Shown: positions 9,014 through 16,425 of the stretch, in pieces
How positions within the stretch are numbered: the stretch's first letter is position 1
Layout: each line of letters opens with the position of its first letter
Assembly: GCF_003946265.1 (NCBI RefSeq)
Contig: NZ_RHNO01000010.1
Coordinates: 29,727 to 93,726, forward strand
DNA: 64,000 nucleotides
Origin: Levilactobacillus yonginensis
GTDB taxonomy: Bacteria > Bacillota > Bacilli > Lactobacillales > Lactobacillaceae
Direction of reading: 5' to 3'
The notes under the pieces: model-generated
The model's database searches: none
Told to the model about the DNA's origin: nothing
What the model saw: only the letters and a program-made list of their open reading frames with translations
Translations under genes and position numbers: made by a program

Positions 9014-9445
9014 TTAAAAAGTCTTTTTAAGAGTTATCACTGGTGCGCCATCTTCATCGAAGGGGTCACCAACTACCTGATAGCCACAGCGTTCGTAGAA
9101 GCTTTTGGCTGTTAGTTCGCCGTCAATCAAGCCGGAGAGAAAGCCGTGTTGCTTTGCCCAAGCTTCACCAGCTTGAAGGACTTGCCGGCCAATGCCTTGA
9201 CCGCGAAGTTGCTGGCTGGTGCAGACTCGGCCGAAACGCATCTCCGTGGCTGACTGGGGTTCTAAGCGCAACGTGCCAACTGGCAGTTCTGGCCGTTGGT
9301 ACGCCACGACGTACAAGCGTTCAGGCGTGTCGCGGTCATCGAACTCAACGTCGCGGGGAATCCCCCGTTCAGTGACGAAGCTGGCCTGGCGTAGGGCCAA
9401 GGCGGCTGCCCGATTGAAGGGAGCGTTTGAAATTACGATTTCCAT
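9014..9445 (-). CDS. GNAT-family N-acetyltransferase
   Basis: A 143-aa acetyl-CoA-dependent transferase. The acetyl-CoA loop is QLRGQGIGRQVL (about residues 79-90), followed by SFYERCGYQVVGDPF, the usual last strand and helix. ElaA/YjcF-like proteins have this length and a similar start (FVTERGIP-DVEFDDRD). It starts 9 bp after the ABC ATPase gene ends and is therefore the fourth gene of the leftward amino-acid importer operon. Substrate unknown. Confidence 0.88.
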   Translation of the reverse strand: MEIVISNAPFNRAAALALRQASFVTERGIPRDVEFDDRDTPERLYVVAYQRPELPVGTLRLEPQSATEMRFGRVCTSQQLRGQGIGRQVLQAGEAWAKQHGFLSGLIDGELTAKSFYERCGYQVVGDPFDEDGAPVITLKKTF

Positions 9446-9454
9446 GACGAGCTC

Positions 9455-10225
9455 CTATTCGATCTCAGCGAAGAAGCTGTAGAGCTGTTCGCTAGTCAGT
9501 GCTTGTTTCTTGTCGCCCGCCACGTCGTAAGTGACCTTGCCGTGGTGCAAGACAATCAGCCGGTTGCCGTAGGTCAGGGCGTCTTCCATGTGATGGGTGA
9601 TCATTAAACAGGTCAGATTATCTTGGGAGACCCGTTCGTTGGTTAGGTGCATCAAATCTTGCCCCGTCCGTGGGTCAAGCGCCGCCGTATGTTCGTCCAA
9701 TAATAGAATTTCTGGACGTTTGAGGGTGGCCATCAGGAAGCTTAATGCTTGGCGTTGACCACCAGAGAGGTTACCGGTGGCCGTCGTCAACCGTTCATCG
9801 AGGCCGTTGTGCATGGTGGCCGTCAGTTCCTTGTAGTGGGCCATGTGCCGGTTTAAATTGCGGGGCATGAGGCCGCGCCGCTGTCCTCGGCGTTCAGCGA
9901 GTAACAGATTTTCAGCAACGTTCATCCGCGGCGCGGTCCCCAGTTTGGGGTCTTGGAAGACACGGCCGAGAAAGCTGGTCCGTTTTTCCACGGAGTCGTG
10001 GGAGATGTCCTTACCGTTGAGAAGAATCTGACCGCTATCGATACTGAGGTCGCCCCCAATAGCGTTAAACAAGGTTGATTTCCCCGCCCCGTTGGAACCC
10101 AGCACGGTGATGAAATCGCCGGCGTTAATGGTGAGGTTGAGGTGGTCCAGAATGGTAATTTCTTCTGGTGTGTTGCGGTTAACCTTTAAGACCACGTTTT
10201 TAAGTTCGAGTAATGGTTTAGTCAT
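9455..10225 (-). CDS. ABC importer ATPase (TrpZ-like, COG1101), leftward operon
   Basis: The ATP-hydrolysing subunit, 256 aa. Walker A is GSNGAGKST (near residue 43), the signature is LSGGQRQ, Walker B is ILLLDEHTAAL, and the switch His is in MITHHME. DEHTAALDP is characteristic of the COG1101 family that accompanies COG2984 binding proteins. It overlaps the permease gene by 8 bp, so translation is probably coupled. About half its residues match the rightward paralogue at 16352. Confidence 0.9.
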   Translation of the reverse strand: MTKPLLELKNVVLKVNRNTPEEITILDHLNLTINAGDFITVLGSNGAGKSTLFNAIGGDLSIDSGQILLNGKDISHDSVEKRTSFLGRVFQDPKLGTAPRMNVAENLLLAERRGQRRGLMPRNLNRHMAHYKELTATMHNGLDERLTTATGNLSGGQRQALSFLMATLKRPEILLLDEHTAALDPRTGQDLMHLTNERVSQDNLTCLMITHHMEDALTYGNRLIVLHHGKVTYDVAGDKKQALTSEQLYSFFAEIE

Positions 10226-11117
10226 TGGTATCCAACCCCCGTTTCAAAATATGCTTGAAGTTGAAAATGTTCTTGAAGACTGGCAACATCATGCAGATGG
10301 CCAGAATGATGGAGGAAATCAGGTTGAGGTCGTTGGCGCTGAACCCCAGCTTGAGGACCAACAGGAGGACGAACCGGTAGAGAATACTCCCCAGGGTGAC
10401 CGCGACCAGCCGTTGGTTCAGGGTCAAATCACCGAAGGCTACTTCACCAATGATGATGGAGGCCAGGGCGATAACGATGATCCCGATACCCATGTTGACG
10501 TCAGAGTAGCCGTTGTTTTGGGCAACCAGGGCGCCCCCGAAGGCAATTAGCCCGTTGGAGACCATCAGTCCCATGATTTTCATGTTGTCGGTGTTGATTC
10601 CAAGTGACCGCGCCATCGTTTGGTTATCGCCAGTGGCGATGAAACCTTGGCCGAGTTCCGTTTGCAGGAAGTAGATGACCAGGGTCGTGATGACAATCAT
10701 GACGGCCGCGCCTAACACAACGCTATCGAAGTATTGGGGCAGGGAAGCCAGGAAGTGATTTTTAAACAACGTAGATTTCCCTAATAAAGAAACGTTGGCA
10801 CGACCCATGATCCGTAAGTTAACCGAATAGCAGGCGGTCATGACTAGGATGCCGGCTAATAAAATGGGAATGTGGCCCTTGGTGTAGAGCAGACCGGTGA
10901 TGAGCCCAGCAATGGCACCAATGGCGAACGCCAATAGTGTGGCGAGTAGCGGGTTCATCCCGTTACTGATGGCGGCGACAGCCGTGGCCGCTCCCAAGGG
11001 GAACGTTCCTTCAACGGTCATGTCGGCAAAATCTAGAATTCTAAAGGTTAGGAATAACCCAACCCCGAGGACGGCCCAGAGTAGGCCTTGCCCGATTGTG
11101 GATACTGCTAAACTCAT
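10218..11117 (-). CDS. ABC importer permease (TrpY-like, COG4120), leftward operon
   Basis: A 299-aa permease of the branched-chain/ribose (BPD_transp_2) fold with about eight to nine hydrophobic helices. It opens with SLAVSTIGQGLLWAVLGVGL and has the family segment DMTVEGTFPLGAA near residue 31. It overlaps the binding-protein gene by 4 bp (ATGA type) and the ATPase gene by 8 bp. Its rightward paralogue at 15454 shares the same start motif. Confidence 0.9.
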   Translation of the reverse strand: MSLAVSTIGQGLLWAVLGVGLFLTFRILDFADMTVEGTFPLGAATAVAAISNGMNPLLATLLAFAIGAIAGLITGLLYTKGHIPILLAGILVMTACYSVNLRIMGRANVSLLGKSTLFKNHFLASLPQYFDSVVLGAAVMIVITTLVIYFLQTELGQGFIATGDNQTMARSLGINTDNMKIMGLMVSNGLIAFGGALVAQNNGYSDVNMGIGIIVIALASIIIGEVAFGDLTLNQRLVAVTLGSILYRFVLLLVLKLGFSANDLNLISSIILAICMMLPVFKNIFNFKHILKRGLDTND

Positions 11118-12106
11118 TTGAAGACCTCCCCATGTTCTTTGGCTTCCTTAACAACTGATGCTGGTAGCGTGATGCCCAGCTTCTTGGCTTGCGACAAGTT
11201 AATGGTCATTTCACCCTTGCGTTCAAACTTGATTGGCGTGTCGGCGGGCTTCTTACCCTTTAAAATATCGGCAGTCATCTTACCCGTTTGAACACCGAGC
11301 TTGTACTGGTTGATACTCAGAGTTGCTAATCCGCCAGCCTTGACCATCGTATCGACGGCTGGGAAGACGGGGACTTTCTTGGCGTTGGCCGTGGAGACCA
11401 GCGTCTGCATAGCACTGGCCACGGTGTTGTCGGTTGGCACGTAAACGGCATCGACTTGGCTGACCATCTGTTGGGCGACTTGGTTTAAGTCGTTGGTGTT
11501 TGCGATGGAGTAGGCCTTCAGCGTCACGTGTTGTTGTTTACAAAGTGCTGCGAATTGGTGATACTGCGCGGTGGCTGAGTCATCAGATGATGTGTAGATG
11601 ATACCCAACGTCTTCATATTTGGCATGATTTTTTGAATCAATTTTAATTGTGACTTGAGTGGTGCTTGGTCAGAAACCCCAGTGACGTTATTACCGGGAT
11701 GTTCGTTGCTCTTGACTAGGTGCGCCCCCTCAGGGTCGGTGATGGCCCCGAGAACGACGGGGATGTTGGAACTGGCATTGGCCAGTGCTTGCGCGGATGG
11801 CGTGGCGATGCCAATCATGGCGTCGGCGTTCTCGTTGACGAAGCGCGCGCTCATCGTTTTCAGATTACTCTGATCATTTTGCGCGTTTTGAAAGTCGATT
11901 TTCACGTTCTTACCAACGTGGTAACCTTCTTCGGCTAACCCGTGAATGATTCCTTTATGGATGGCATCCAGGGCCGGGTGGGAGAGAAGTTGCAAGATGC
12001 CGACCGTTGGTACCTTAGCTTTCTGAGCAGTTTGGTGTTTCTCTTGAACAAAGGCGAAACCGAGAAAAACAAGTAAAATGGCAATGAGTCCGTATAATCG
12101 TTTCAT
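11114..12106 (-). CDS. ABC importer substrate-binding protein (TrpX-like, COG2984), leftward operon
   Basis: A 330-aa extracytoplasmic solute receptor. The N-terminal helix (LYGLIAILLVFLGFAFV) has no lipobox Cys, so it is anchored by this helix or released, unlike its lipoprotein paralogue at 14470. The mature part begins VPTVGILQLLSHPALDAIHKG, the two-lobe fold of COG2984. In related firmicutes this family is predicted to import tryptophan or other aromatic amino acids because of its Trp-sensing leaders. A Trp-coding leader peptide lies upstream here, so Trp import is the leading inference. Confidence 0.88.
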   Translation of the reverse strand: MKRLYGLIAILLVFLGFAFVQEKHQTAQKAKVPTVGILQLLSHPALDAIHKGIIHGLAEEGYHVGKNVKIDFQNAQNDQSNLKTMSARFVNENADAMIGIATPSAQALANASSNIPVVLGAITDPEGAHLVKSNEHPGNNVTGVSDQAPLKSQLKLIQKIMPNMKTLGIIYTSSDDSATAQYHQFAALCKQQHVTLKAYSIANTNDLNQVAQQMVSQVDAVYVPTDNTVASAMQTLVSTANAKKVPVFPAVDTMVKAGGLATLSINQYKLGVQTGKMTADILKGKKPADTPIKFERKGEMTINLSQAKKLGITLPASVVKEAKEHGEVFK

Positions 12107-12153
12107 TTTCTAATCAACCTCACTTATTTTGGAATTGGCAGTCGATACAAAAA

Positions 12154-12178
12154 GGGCACCCAGTCCGGCCGGGTGCCC
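12154..12178 (-). terminator. Second leader terminator, leftward ABC operon
   Basis: GGGCACCC/GGGTGCCC stem, followed on the minus strand by five T (12153-12149), 43 bases before the binding-protein ATG. Confidence 0.8.
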
Positions 12179-12187
12179 AAAGAAAAA

Positions 12188-12224
12188 GGCCCGCAAAACC
12201 GGATAGTAAACATCCGTGCGGGCC
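12188..12224 (-). terminator. First leader terminator, leftward ABC operon
   Basis: GGCCCGCA/TGCGGGCC outer stem with an inner CGGAT/ATCCG stem, followed on the minus strand by five T (12187-12183). It lies between the Trp leader peptide and the importer genes. Confidence 0.85.
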
Positions 12225-12303
12225 ATTGCATCAGAAAGTTAGCCGGCGCAGATGCGAGAATCGCTCTGGGAGCTCAAGTCGCATCAACACTGATGAGACT
12301 TGA

Positions 12304-12351
12304 TTACCGGCTTTGCCAACGTCCATTAAGTTCAATCGCAGACATTTGCAT
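12304..12351 (-). CDS. Trp-containing leader peptide (15 aa)
   Basis: MQMSAIELNGRWQSR, ATG at 12351, stop at 12304. The strong GGAAGGAAGGAAAG site ends 5 bases before the ATG. The single Trp is the fourth residue from the end, and the downstream RNA can form alternative hairpins before two terminators. This is the arrangement of an amino-acid-sensing leader peptide. Nothing else supports it as a protein gene. Confidence 0.65.
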   Translation of the reverse strand: MQMSAIELNGRWQSR

Positions 12352-12384
12352 ATAACTTTCCTTCCTTCCGTTTTGATTAAATTT

Positions 12385-12413
12385 AGTGTACGGCATTGCT
12401 TAAAGACCGTCAA
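12385..12413 (-). promoter_or_regulatory. Promoter of leftward ABC operon
   Basis: On the minus strand TTGACG (12413-12408), 17 bp, TACACT (12390-12385). The predicted start near 12378 leaves 27 bases before the leader ATG. Confidence 0.7.
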
Positions 12414-12470
12414 CCTTAATTTTCACTTTTTTCTGAAAGTGGTGGTTGGTGGGGTGGCTGGGTTGCCACC

Positions 12471-12650
12471 TCCGGTGGCCGGGACTGGGGGCCGCTGTGG
12501 GGACCGGCGCAAGCCTGAGAGGCGGTCTTGCTCCTCGGTTAGAAGCCTCGGATAATGCCCCGAGTCTCCTAACCGTCCCACAGTGTAACCTGGCCCAAAA
12601 CACCAGGTAACACTGTTGTCACTGCGGCCCCCAGTCCCAGCCACCTGCGG
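12471..12650 (+). repeat. Cloverleaf repeat, class I, copy B (+ orientation)
   Basis: Closing arms 12474-12495 and 12624-12645 pair over 22 bp with one wobble. It is the left partner of copy C; unusually, the pair sits between two divergent transcription units. Confidence 0.9.
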
Positions 12651-12889
12651 CTACTCTGAGCTGATGGCAATTATGTAGTTGGTGAAAATTGCGAGTAGTT
12701 GTGATGATTGTTCTATTACCATTAAGCAGCATTGGTGGATGGAGGCAATACTGACTACTCTTCAGAGATATCTGTGCTGGCTAATGTGCTGTTACCTGGT
12801 CACACTAAACAGCTCTGAAATTATTGTTGGTCGGCACCCAATTTTTGGTATACTGGACGATAACAGTTGATGGTTGAACACAAGTTAAG
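12651..12889 (+). other. Spacer between repeats B and C
   Basis: 239 bp with no ORF that I can support. The only recognisable signal is the degV promoter at 12827-12854. Confidence 0.4.
12827..12854 (+). promoter_or_regulatory. Promoter of degV gene
   Basis: TTGGTC, 16 bp, then TGGTATACT (extended -10). The start near 12861 would place repeat C inside the 5' untranslated RNA. Confidence 0.6.
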
Positions 12890-13065
12890 CCGGAGGCGGT
12901 CAGGTTGGGGTCAGCTGTGAAAATGGCGTTAGCTAGTGGGTTGCTAGCTTACGGCATGGGCGACTTTGAAGACAGGTGGGTTAACCTGGCTTCAAATCGA
13001 GCGAGAAGCCCGGTTCACAGGCTGAAGCGTCCCCACAGCAGGCCCCGACCTGACCGCCGGAGCGC
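12890..13065 (-). repeat. Cloverleaf repeat, class I, copy C (- orientation)
   Basis: Closing arms 12895-12910 and 13043-13058 pair over 16 bp with one wobble. Very similar inside to copies L and W (CTTTGAAGAC...GGCTTCAAATCGAGCGAGAAGCC region). Apparently transcribed in the degV leader. Confidence 0.9.
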
Positions 13066-13120
13066 GACCATTACAACTAATATACATAACTTAAATATCA
13101 GTACAGCAAGGAGGCTGCTC

Positions 13121-14014
13121 ATGAAGATTGCAATCCTGACGGACACGTCGGCCGGTATTGCCTTTGATGAGGCTAAACAACGGCACATCCACCTGTTATC
13201 AGCACCAATCATGTTTGGTAACCGGCAGTATCACGAGTACGAAGACTTGAGTACCGCGGATTATTATCGGTTGATGCGGCTATCTAAGTCTAAAAAAATG
13301 GTGCCAACCGCACCGCAATTGTCCATGCAGACGATTCAAGCGGCTTGTGCTGAGTTAGCCCAAAACGGGGTGACTGACGTCATCATCATTGGGCCATCAC
13401 TTGGTATCTCGGGCTTTGTGAATACGCTGGCCGCGTTCGTGGAAAACATTACTAGCGTCCACGTGCACCCCTGGGATTCACGCGGTATCTTAACAACCAT
13501 GGGTGAACAGGTTCGCTTAGCCGCAGCTTTGGCCGACCGGGGGGCCACCATCGCTGAAATCTTTGAGCAGTTGACGAAGCTGCGGGCCACTACCCACAGT
13601 GCCTTTGTCATTGACTCTATTAAGCCACTGCTGCGGACCGGTGCGGTCAATCCCAGCCATAGTCCTGGTCCGGCGCCAATTTTACCCGGCAAACCGATTC
13701 TGGTCTTCGAATCAAACGGAAAAATGCGGGTCGCTGGGAGTGCTTTGCGGTTGAAAGGGGCTCTCAGCGATTTCTTAGATGACCTGGCAACCGACATTGC
13801 CGGGGTAGCTCCAGTCAAGGCAACGATTTTGAACGCCGACCAACCGGAGACCACTGCACAATGGGTGGCAACCGCCCAAGAACGCTTTCCTACCGTGACT
13901 TTTGAGACGGCTTTGATTGGCCCCAGCTTTGGCGTTCACGTCGGTGATGGTGCCATGGGACTCGCTTGGTGCCAAGATTATCGTAGTCTATTAGCTCCTG
14001 AAAATGAGAATTAA
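13121..14014 (+). CDS. DegV family (fatty-acid-binding) protein
   Basis: A 297-aa two-domain protein that binds a long-chain fatty acid, in characterised species feeding fatty-acid kinase. The start ATG 13121 (MKIAILTDTSAGIAF) follows AAGGAGG by 6 bases. A longer frame from 12905 merely reads through repeat C. TDTSAG is the family's opening motif; SxxxPAPILPGKP-type and RTGAV segments follow in the second half. The gene sits between the two divergent amino-acid importer operons, and no functional link is evident. Confidence 0.88.
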   Translation: MKIAILTDTSAGIAFDEAKQRHIHLLSAPIMFGNRQYHEYEDLSTADYYRLMRLSKSKKMVPTAPQLSMQTIQAACAELAQNGVTDVIIIGPSLGISGFVNTLAAFVENITSVHVHPWDSRGILTTMGEQVRLAAALADRGATIAEIFEQLTKLRATTHSAFVIDSIKPLLRTGAVNPSHSPGPAPILPGKPILVFESNGKMRVAGSALRLKGALSDFLDDLATDIAGVAPVKATILNADQPETTAQWVATAQERFPTVTFETALIGPSFGVHVGDGAMGLAWCQDYRSLLAPENEN

Positions 14015-14027
14015 ATTAAAATTAGGG

Positions 14028-14056
14028 TTGACAGGCCCATTTCAAAATGGTTAACT
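14028..14056 (+). promoter_or_regulatory. Promoter of rightward ABC operon
   Basis: TTGACA (14028-14033), 17 bp, TTAACT (14051-14056). The -35 is perfect and the -10 weak. The start near 14063 lies 32 bases before the leader ATG. Confidence 0.6.
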
Positions 14057-14094
14057 GGTAATTGTAAATTGATAAATGAAAGGGATTATGACTT

Positions 14095-14157
14095 ATGAAA
14101 TTAATCAGCCTAACTCATTTAAATAACCAGTTTGCCTTTAGCTTTTTCTTTAGATAG
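14095..14157 (+). CDS. Phe-rich leader peptide (20 aa)
   Basis: MKLISLTHLNNQFAFSFFFR, ATG 14095, stop TAG 14155. GAAAGGG lies 10 bases upstream. Five of the last eight residues are Phe (FAFSFFFR), as in the pheL leader peptides of enteric bacteria. The stop codon abuts the first arm of a chain of alternative hairpins that ends in a terminator. A role as a Phe-sensing leader peptide is inferred. Confidence 0.75.
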   Translation: MKLISLTHLNNQFAFSFFFR

Positions 14158-14338
14158 CGTTTGTATTCATTTCGTTGGATACGAACGCATCGCACAATTG
14201 CGTTTGTATCTATCGATTAGCTAAAGTTTTTCAGCATGACTTAGCGCCAGATAGATACGGGTTAATCTATCTGGAGAAATAATATCGGGCCCGATATACA
14301 CCAGGTAGATTCTACTCAGAATCTATCTGGTGTTTTTT
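14136..14338 (+). promoter_or_regulatory. Ribosome-mediated attenuator (Phe-type) with terminator
   Basis: Segments in order: s1 14157-14166 (GCGTTTGTAT), s2 14179-14188 (ATACGAACGC), s3 14200-14214 (GCGTTTGTATCTATC), s5 14247-14258 (CCAGATAGATAC), s6 14265-14274 (ATCTATCTGG), s7 14301-14310 (CCAGGTAGAT), s8 14321-14330 (ATCTATCTGG, then T6). Exclusive pairings are s1:s2 or s2:s3, s3:s5 or s5:s6, s6:s7 or s7:s8. A ribosome at the stop codon would cover s1, giving s2:s3, s5:s6 and the s7:s8 terminator. Stalling at the earlier Phe codons frees s1, giving s1:s2, s3:s5 and antiterminator s6:s7. Confidence 0.75.
14298..14338 (+). terminator. Leader terminator, rightward ABC operon
   Basis: ACACCAGGTAGATTCT pairs with AGAATCTATCTGGTGT, followed by six T. 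It is 130 bases before the first structural gene, so it acts as an attenuator, not an end-of-operon terminator. Confidence 0.85.
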
Positions 14339-14469
14339 GTTTTTCCGGCAGCCCTGGACGCAGGGTCACCGCGCTGGATACTGGTTATAAATTTACCAAT
14401 TAGTCTTAACTAAATAACGTTCCGTGACCGGGACGACAACGAAATCACATATTCTTGGAGGAATTGATT

Positions 14470-15438
14470 ATGAAAAAATTACTTATGAGTGGCATTGCCT
14501 TATTAGGTTTAGGGTTAGTTTTAGCAGGGTGTTCCAGCAAGTCGACTGCCAGCAACGGTAACTTAAAAGTCGGCATGTTGCAGGTCGTGCAACACGGTTC
14601 ACTCGACGAGGCCCGGCAAGGATTCAAAGCCGGTTTGAAGCAGGAATTGAAGGCTCATCACAAGTCGACGAAGGTGACCTACCACTACTTAAACGCACAG
14701 GGTGATCAAGCCAACCTGAATACCATGAGTCAGCAATTGGTTCAACAGAAGAATGATTTATTAGTTGGTATCGCCACGCCAGCCGCACAGGGCTTAGCCA
14801 AGAAGACGAAGACTACACCAACGTTGGTTACCGCCGTGACTGATTTGAAGTCAGCTGGCCTGGTCAAGTCCAGCAGCAAGCCGCAGACCAACGTCAGTGG
14901 CACGAGCGACATGACGCCGGTGGGCCTGCAACTCAAGTTACTGGCTAGCATGACCAAGGGCAACAAGCCATTGGGAGTGATGTACAACTCTTCAGAAGAA
15001 AATTCTGTCTTACAAGTGAAGATTGCCAAGGCGTACGCCAAGAAACATCATTTGAATTTGAAAATTGTCAGTGCTACTAGCACCAACGATGTTACGAGTG
15101 TGTTAGCTGGACTGACCGGCAAGGTATCCGGCCTGTACTTACCAACCGATAACTTGATGGCAAGTGCCATGAAGACCATTGGTCAAAAGGCGAAGGCTGC
15201 CAAGTTACCAGTTGTTACCGGTTCAATTGAAATGGCGCAAGATGGTGGGACTGCTACATACGGCATCAACTACTACGACTTGGGCAAGCAGACTGGGAAG
15301 ATGGCCTACGACGTCTTAGTCAACAAAAAGAAGCCACAAAACATGGCCGTTCAAGAATCTAAGAAATTGCACTTATACATTAACCAGACCAACACCAAAG
15401 CAATTGGGTTGAAGCCTAGTCAAATTACGAAACCTTAG
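14470..15438 (+). CDS. ABC importer substrate-binding lipoprotein (TrpX-like, COG2984), rightward operon
   Basis: A 322-aa solute receptor. ATG 14470 follows TTGGAGG by 8 bases; an in-frame TTG at 14455 overlaps that site and is rejected. The signal peptide ends in LVLAGC with lipidated Cys21. The mature part (LKVGMLQVVQHGSLDEARQG) is homologous to the leftward receptor at 11114 (VPTVGILQLLSHPALDAIHKG). Its leader encodes a Phe-rich peptide, so phenylalanine or another aromatic amino acid is the inferred ligand. Confidence 0.9.
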   Translation: MKKLLMSGIALLGLGLVLAGCSSKSTASNGNLKVGMLQVVQHGSLDEARQGFKAGLKQELKAHHKSTKVTYHYLNAQGDQANLNTMSQQLVQQKNDLLVGIATPAAQGLAKKTKTTPTLVTAVTDLKSAGLVKSSSKPQTNVSGTSDMTPVGLQLKLLASMTKGNKPLGVMYNSSEENSVLQVKIAKAYAKKHHLNLKIVSATSTNDVTSVLAGLTGKVSGLYLPTDNLMASAMKTIGQKAKAAKLPVVTGSIEMAQDGGTATYGINYYDLGKQTGKMAYDVLVNKKKPQNMAVQESKKLHLYINQTNTKAIGLKPSQITKP

Positions 15439-15453
15439 AAAGGGGTAACTTCT

Positions 15454-16425
15454 ATGTTAATCACCAGTATCGGGCAGGGCCTCCTGTGGGCACCCCTAGT
15501 CATCGGCGTTTTCATCACGTTCCGCATCTTAGATATTCCCGATTTAACCACCGAGGGGAGTTTCCCGTTGGGGGCGGCTGTGACGGTCAGCGCCATGTTG
15601 AGTGGTCAGTCCGCAGTCACTGCCAGTTTACTGGGCTTCCTCGCTGGCTGTGTGGCTGGTTGGGTCACCGGTATCCTCGACACCAAGCTACACATGCCAT
15701 CCTTACTTGCCGGCATCTTGACGATGACCGGACTGTATTCCGTCAACATGCACATCATGGGTAAGTCTAACGTGCCCTTGTTATCACAGAAAGTGTTGAC
15801 CAACTACTTACCAGCGACGTGGTCGGTCGATTTGCAAACGATTGTCGTCGGCGCACTGGTCACGGGAGTCGTCGTGGCCGTCTTGATTTGGTTGTTCAAG
15901 ACGCGGTTAGGGTTGTCCCTAATGGCCACTGGGAACAACGCGGCTATGAGTTCAGCCAACGGAATTTACACGGACCGGATGGTCATTATTGGCTACATGG
16001 TTTCCAACGGGTGCATCGCCTTATCCGGTGCCCTGATTGCGCAAAGCAACGGGTACGCTGATATTGGGATGGGAATTGGGACCATCGTGATTGGCCTGGC
16101 CTCAGTCTTGGTCGGTGAAATTTTCTTACGGGGCCGGCAGATTTGGTTACGCCTGTCTGCCATGGTCCTGGGAGCTATCATCTACCGCTACTTATTGACG
16201 GTGGCGATGGGGTTAGGTTTCCCAGTCGACGACCTCAAAATTCTTTCGGCGGGAATCTTAGTCATTGTTATTTGCCTGCCGATCATTCGTAACAAGTACC
16301 GGACGCGTCAACAACTTAAACGTTACCTCAAACAGTTAGGAGCCGATGAACATGAAGCAGAACCAATCAGCAGTCTTAAGCGTCAAGCATCTCCAGAAGG
16401 TCTTCTTTCCCGGGACACCAAATGA
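15454..16425 (+). CDS. ABC importer permease (TrpY-like, COG4120), rightward operon
   Basis: A 323-aa permease, 15 bp after the receptor gene, with GAAAGGGG before ATG 15454. It shares the opening SIGQGLLWAPLVIGVFITF and the DLTTEGSFPLGAA segment with the leftward paralogue. It is about 24 residues longer at the hydrophilic C-terminus, and that extension (LKQLGADEHEAEPISSLKR) lies in the region overlapping the next gene. Eight to nine membrane helices are visible. Confidence 0.9.
   Translation: MLITSIGQGLLWAPLVIGVFITFRILDIPDLTTEGSFPLGAAVTVSAMLSGQSAVTASLLGFLAGCVAGWVTGILDTKLHMPSLLAGILTMTGLYSVNMHIMGKSNVPLLSQKVLTNYLPATWSVDLQTIVVGALVTGVVVAVLIWLFKTRLGLSLMATGNNAAMSSANGIYTDRMVIIGYMVSNGCIALSGALIAQSNGYADIGMGIGTIVIGLASVLVGEIFLRGRQIWLRLSAMVLGAIIYRYLLTVAMGLGFPVDDLKILSAGILVIVICLPIIRNKYRTRQQLKRYLKQLGADEHEAEPISSLKRQASPEGLLSRDTK

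Noticed and set aside
12107..12400. T-box riboswitch before the leftward importer
   Set aside because: No AGGGTGGNACCGCG-type T-box sequence or specifier stem was found; a leader peptide with terminators explains the region better.
12905..13120. Longer N-terminus for the DegV protein
   Set aside because: The extension reads through repeat C; AAGGAGG and a family-typical start lie at 13121.
14136..14340. Metabolite riboswitch before the rightward importer
   Set aside because: The repeated arms fit a relay of exclusive hairpins next to a Phe-rich ORF, and I recognise no known aptamer core.
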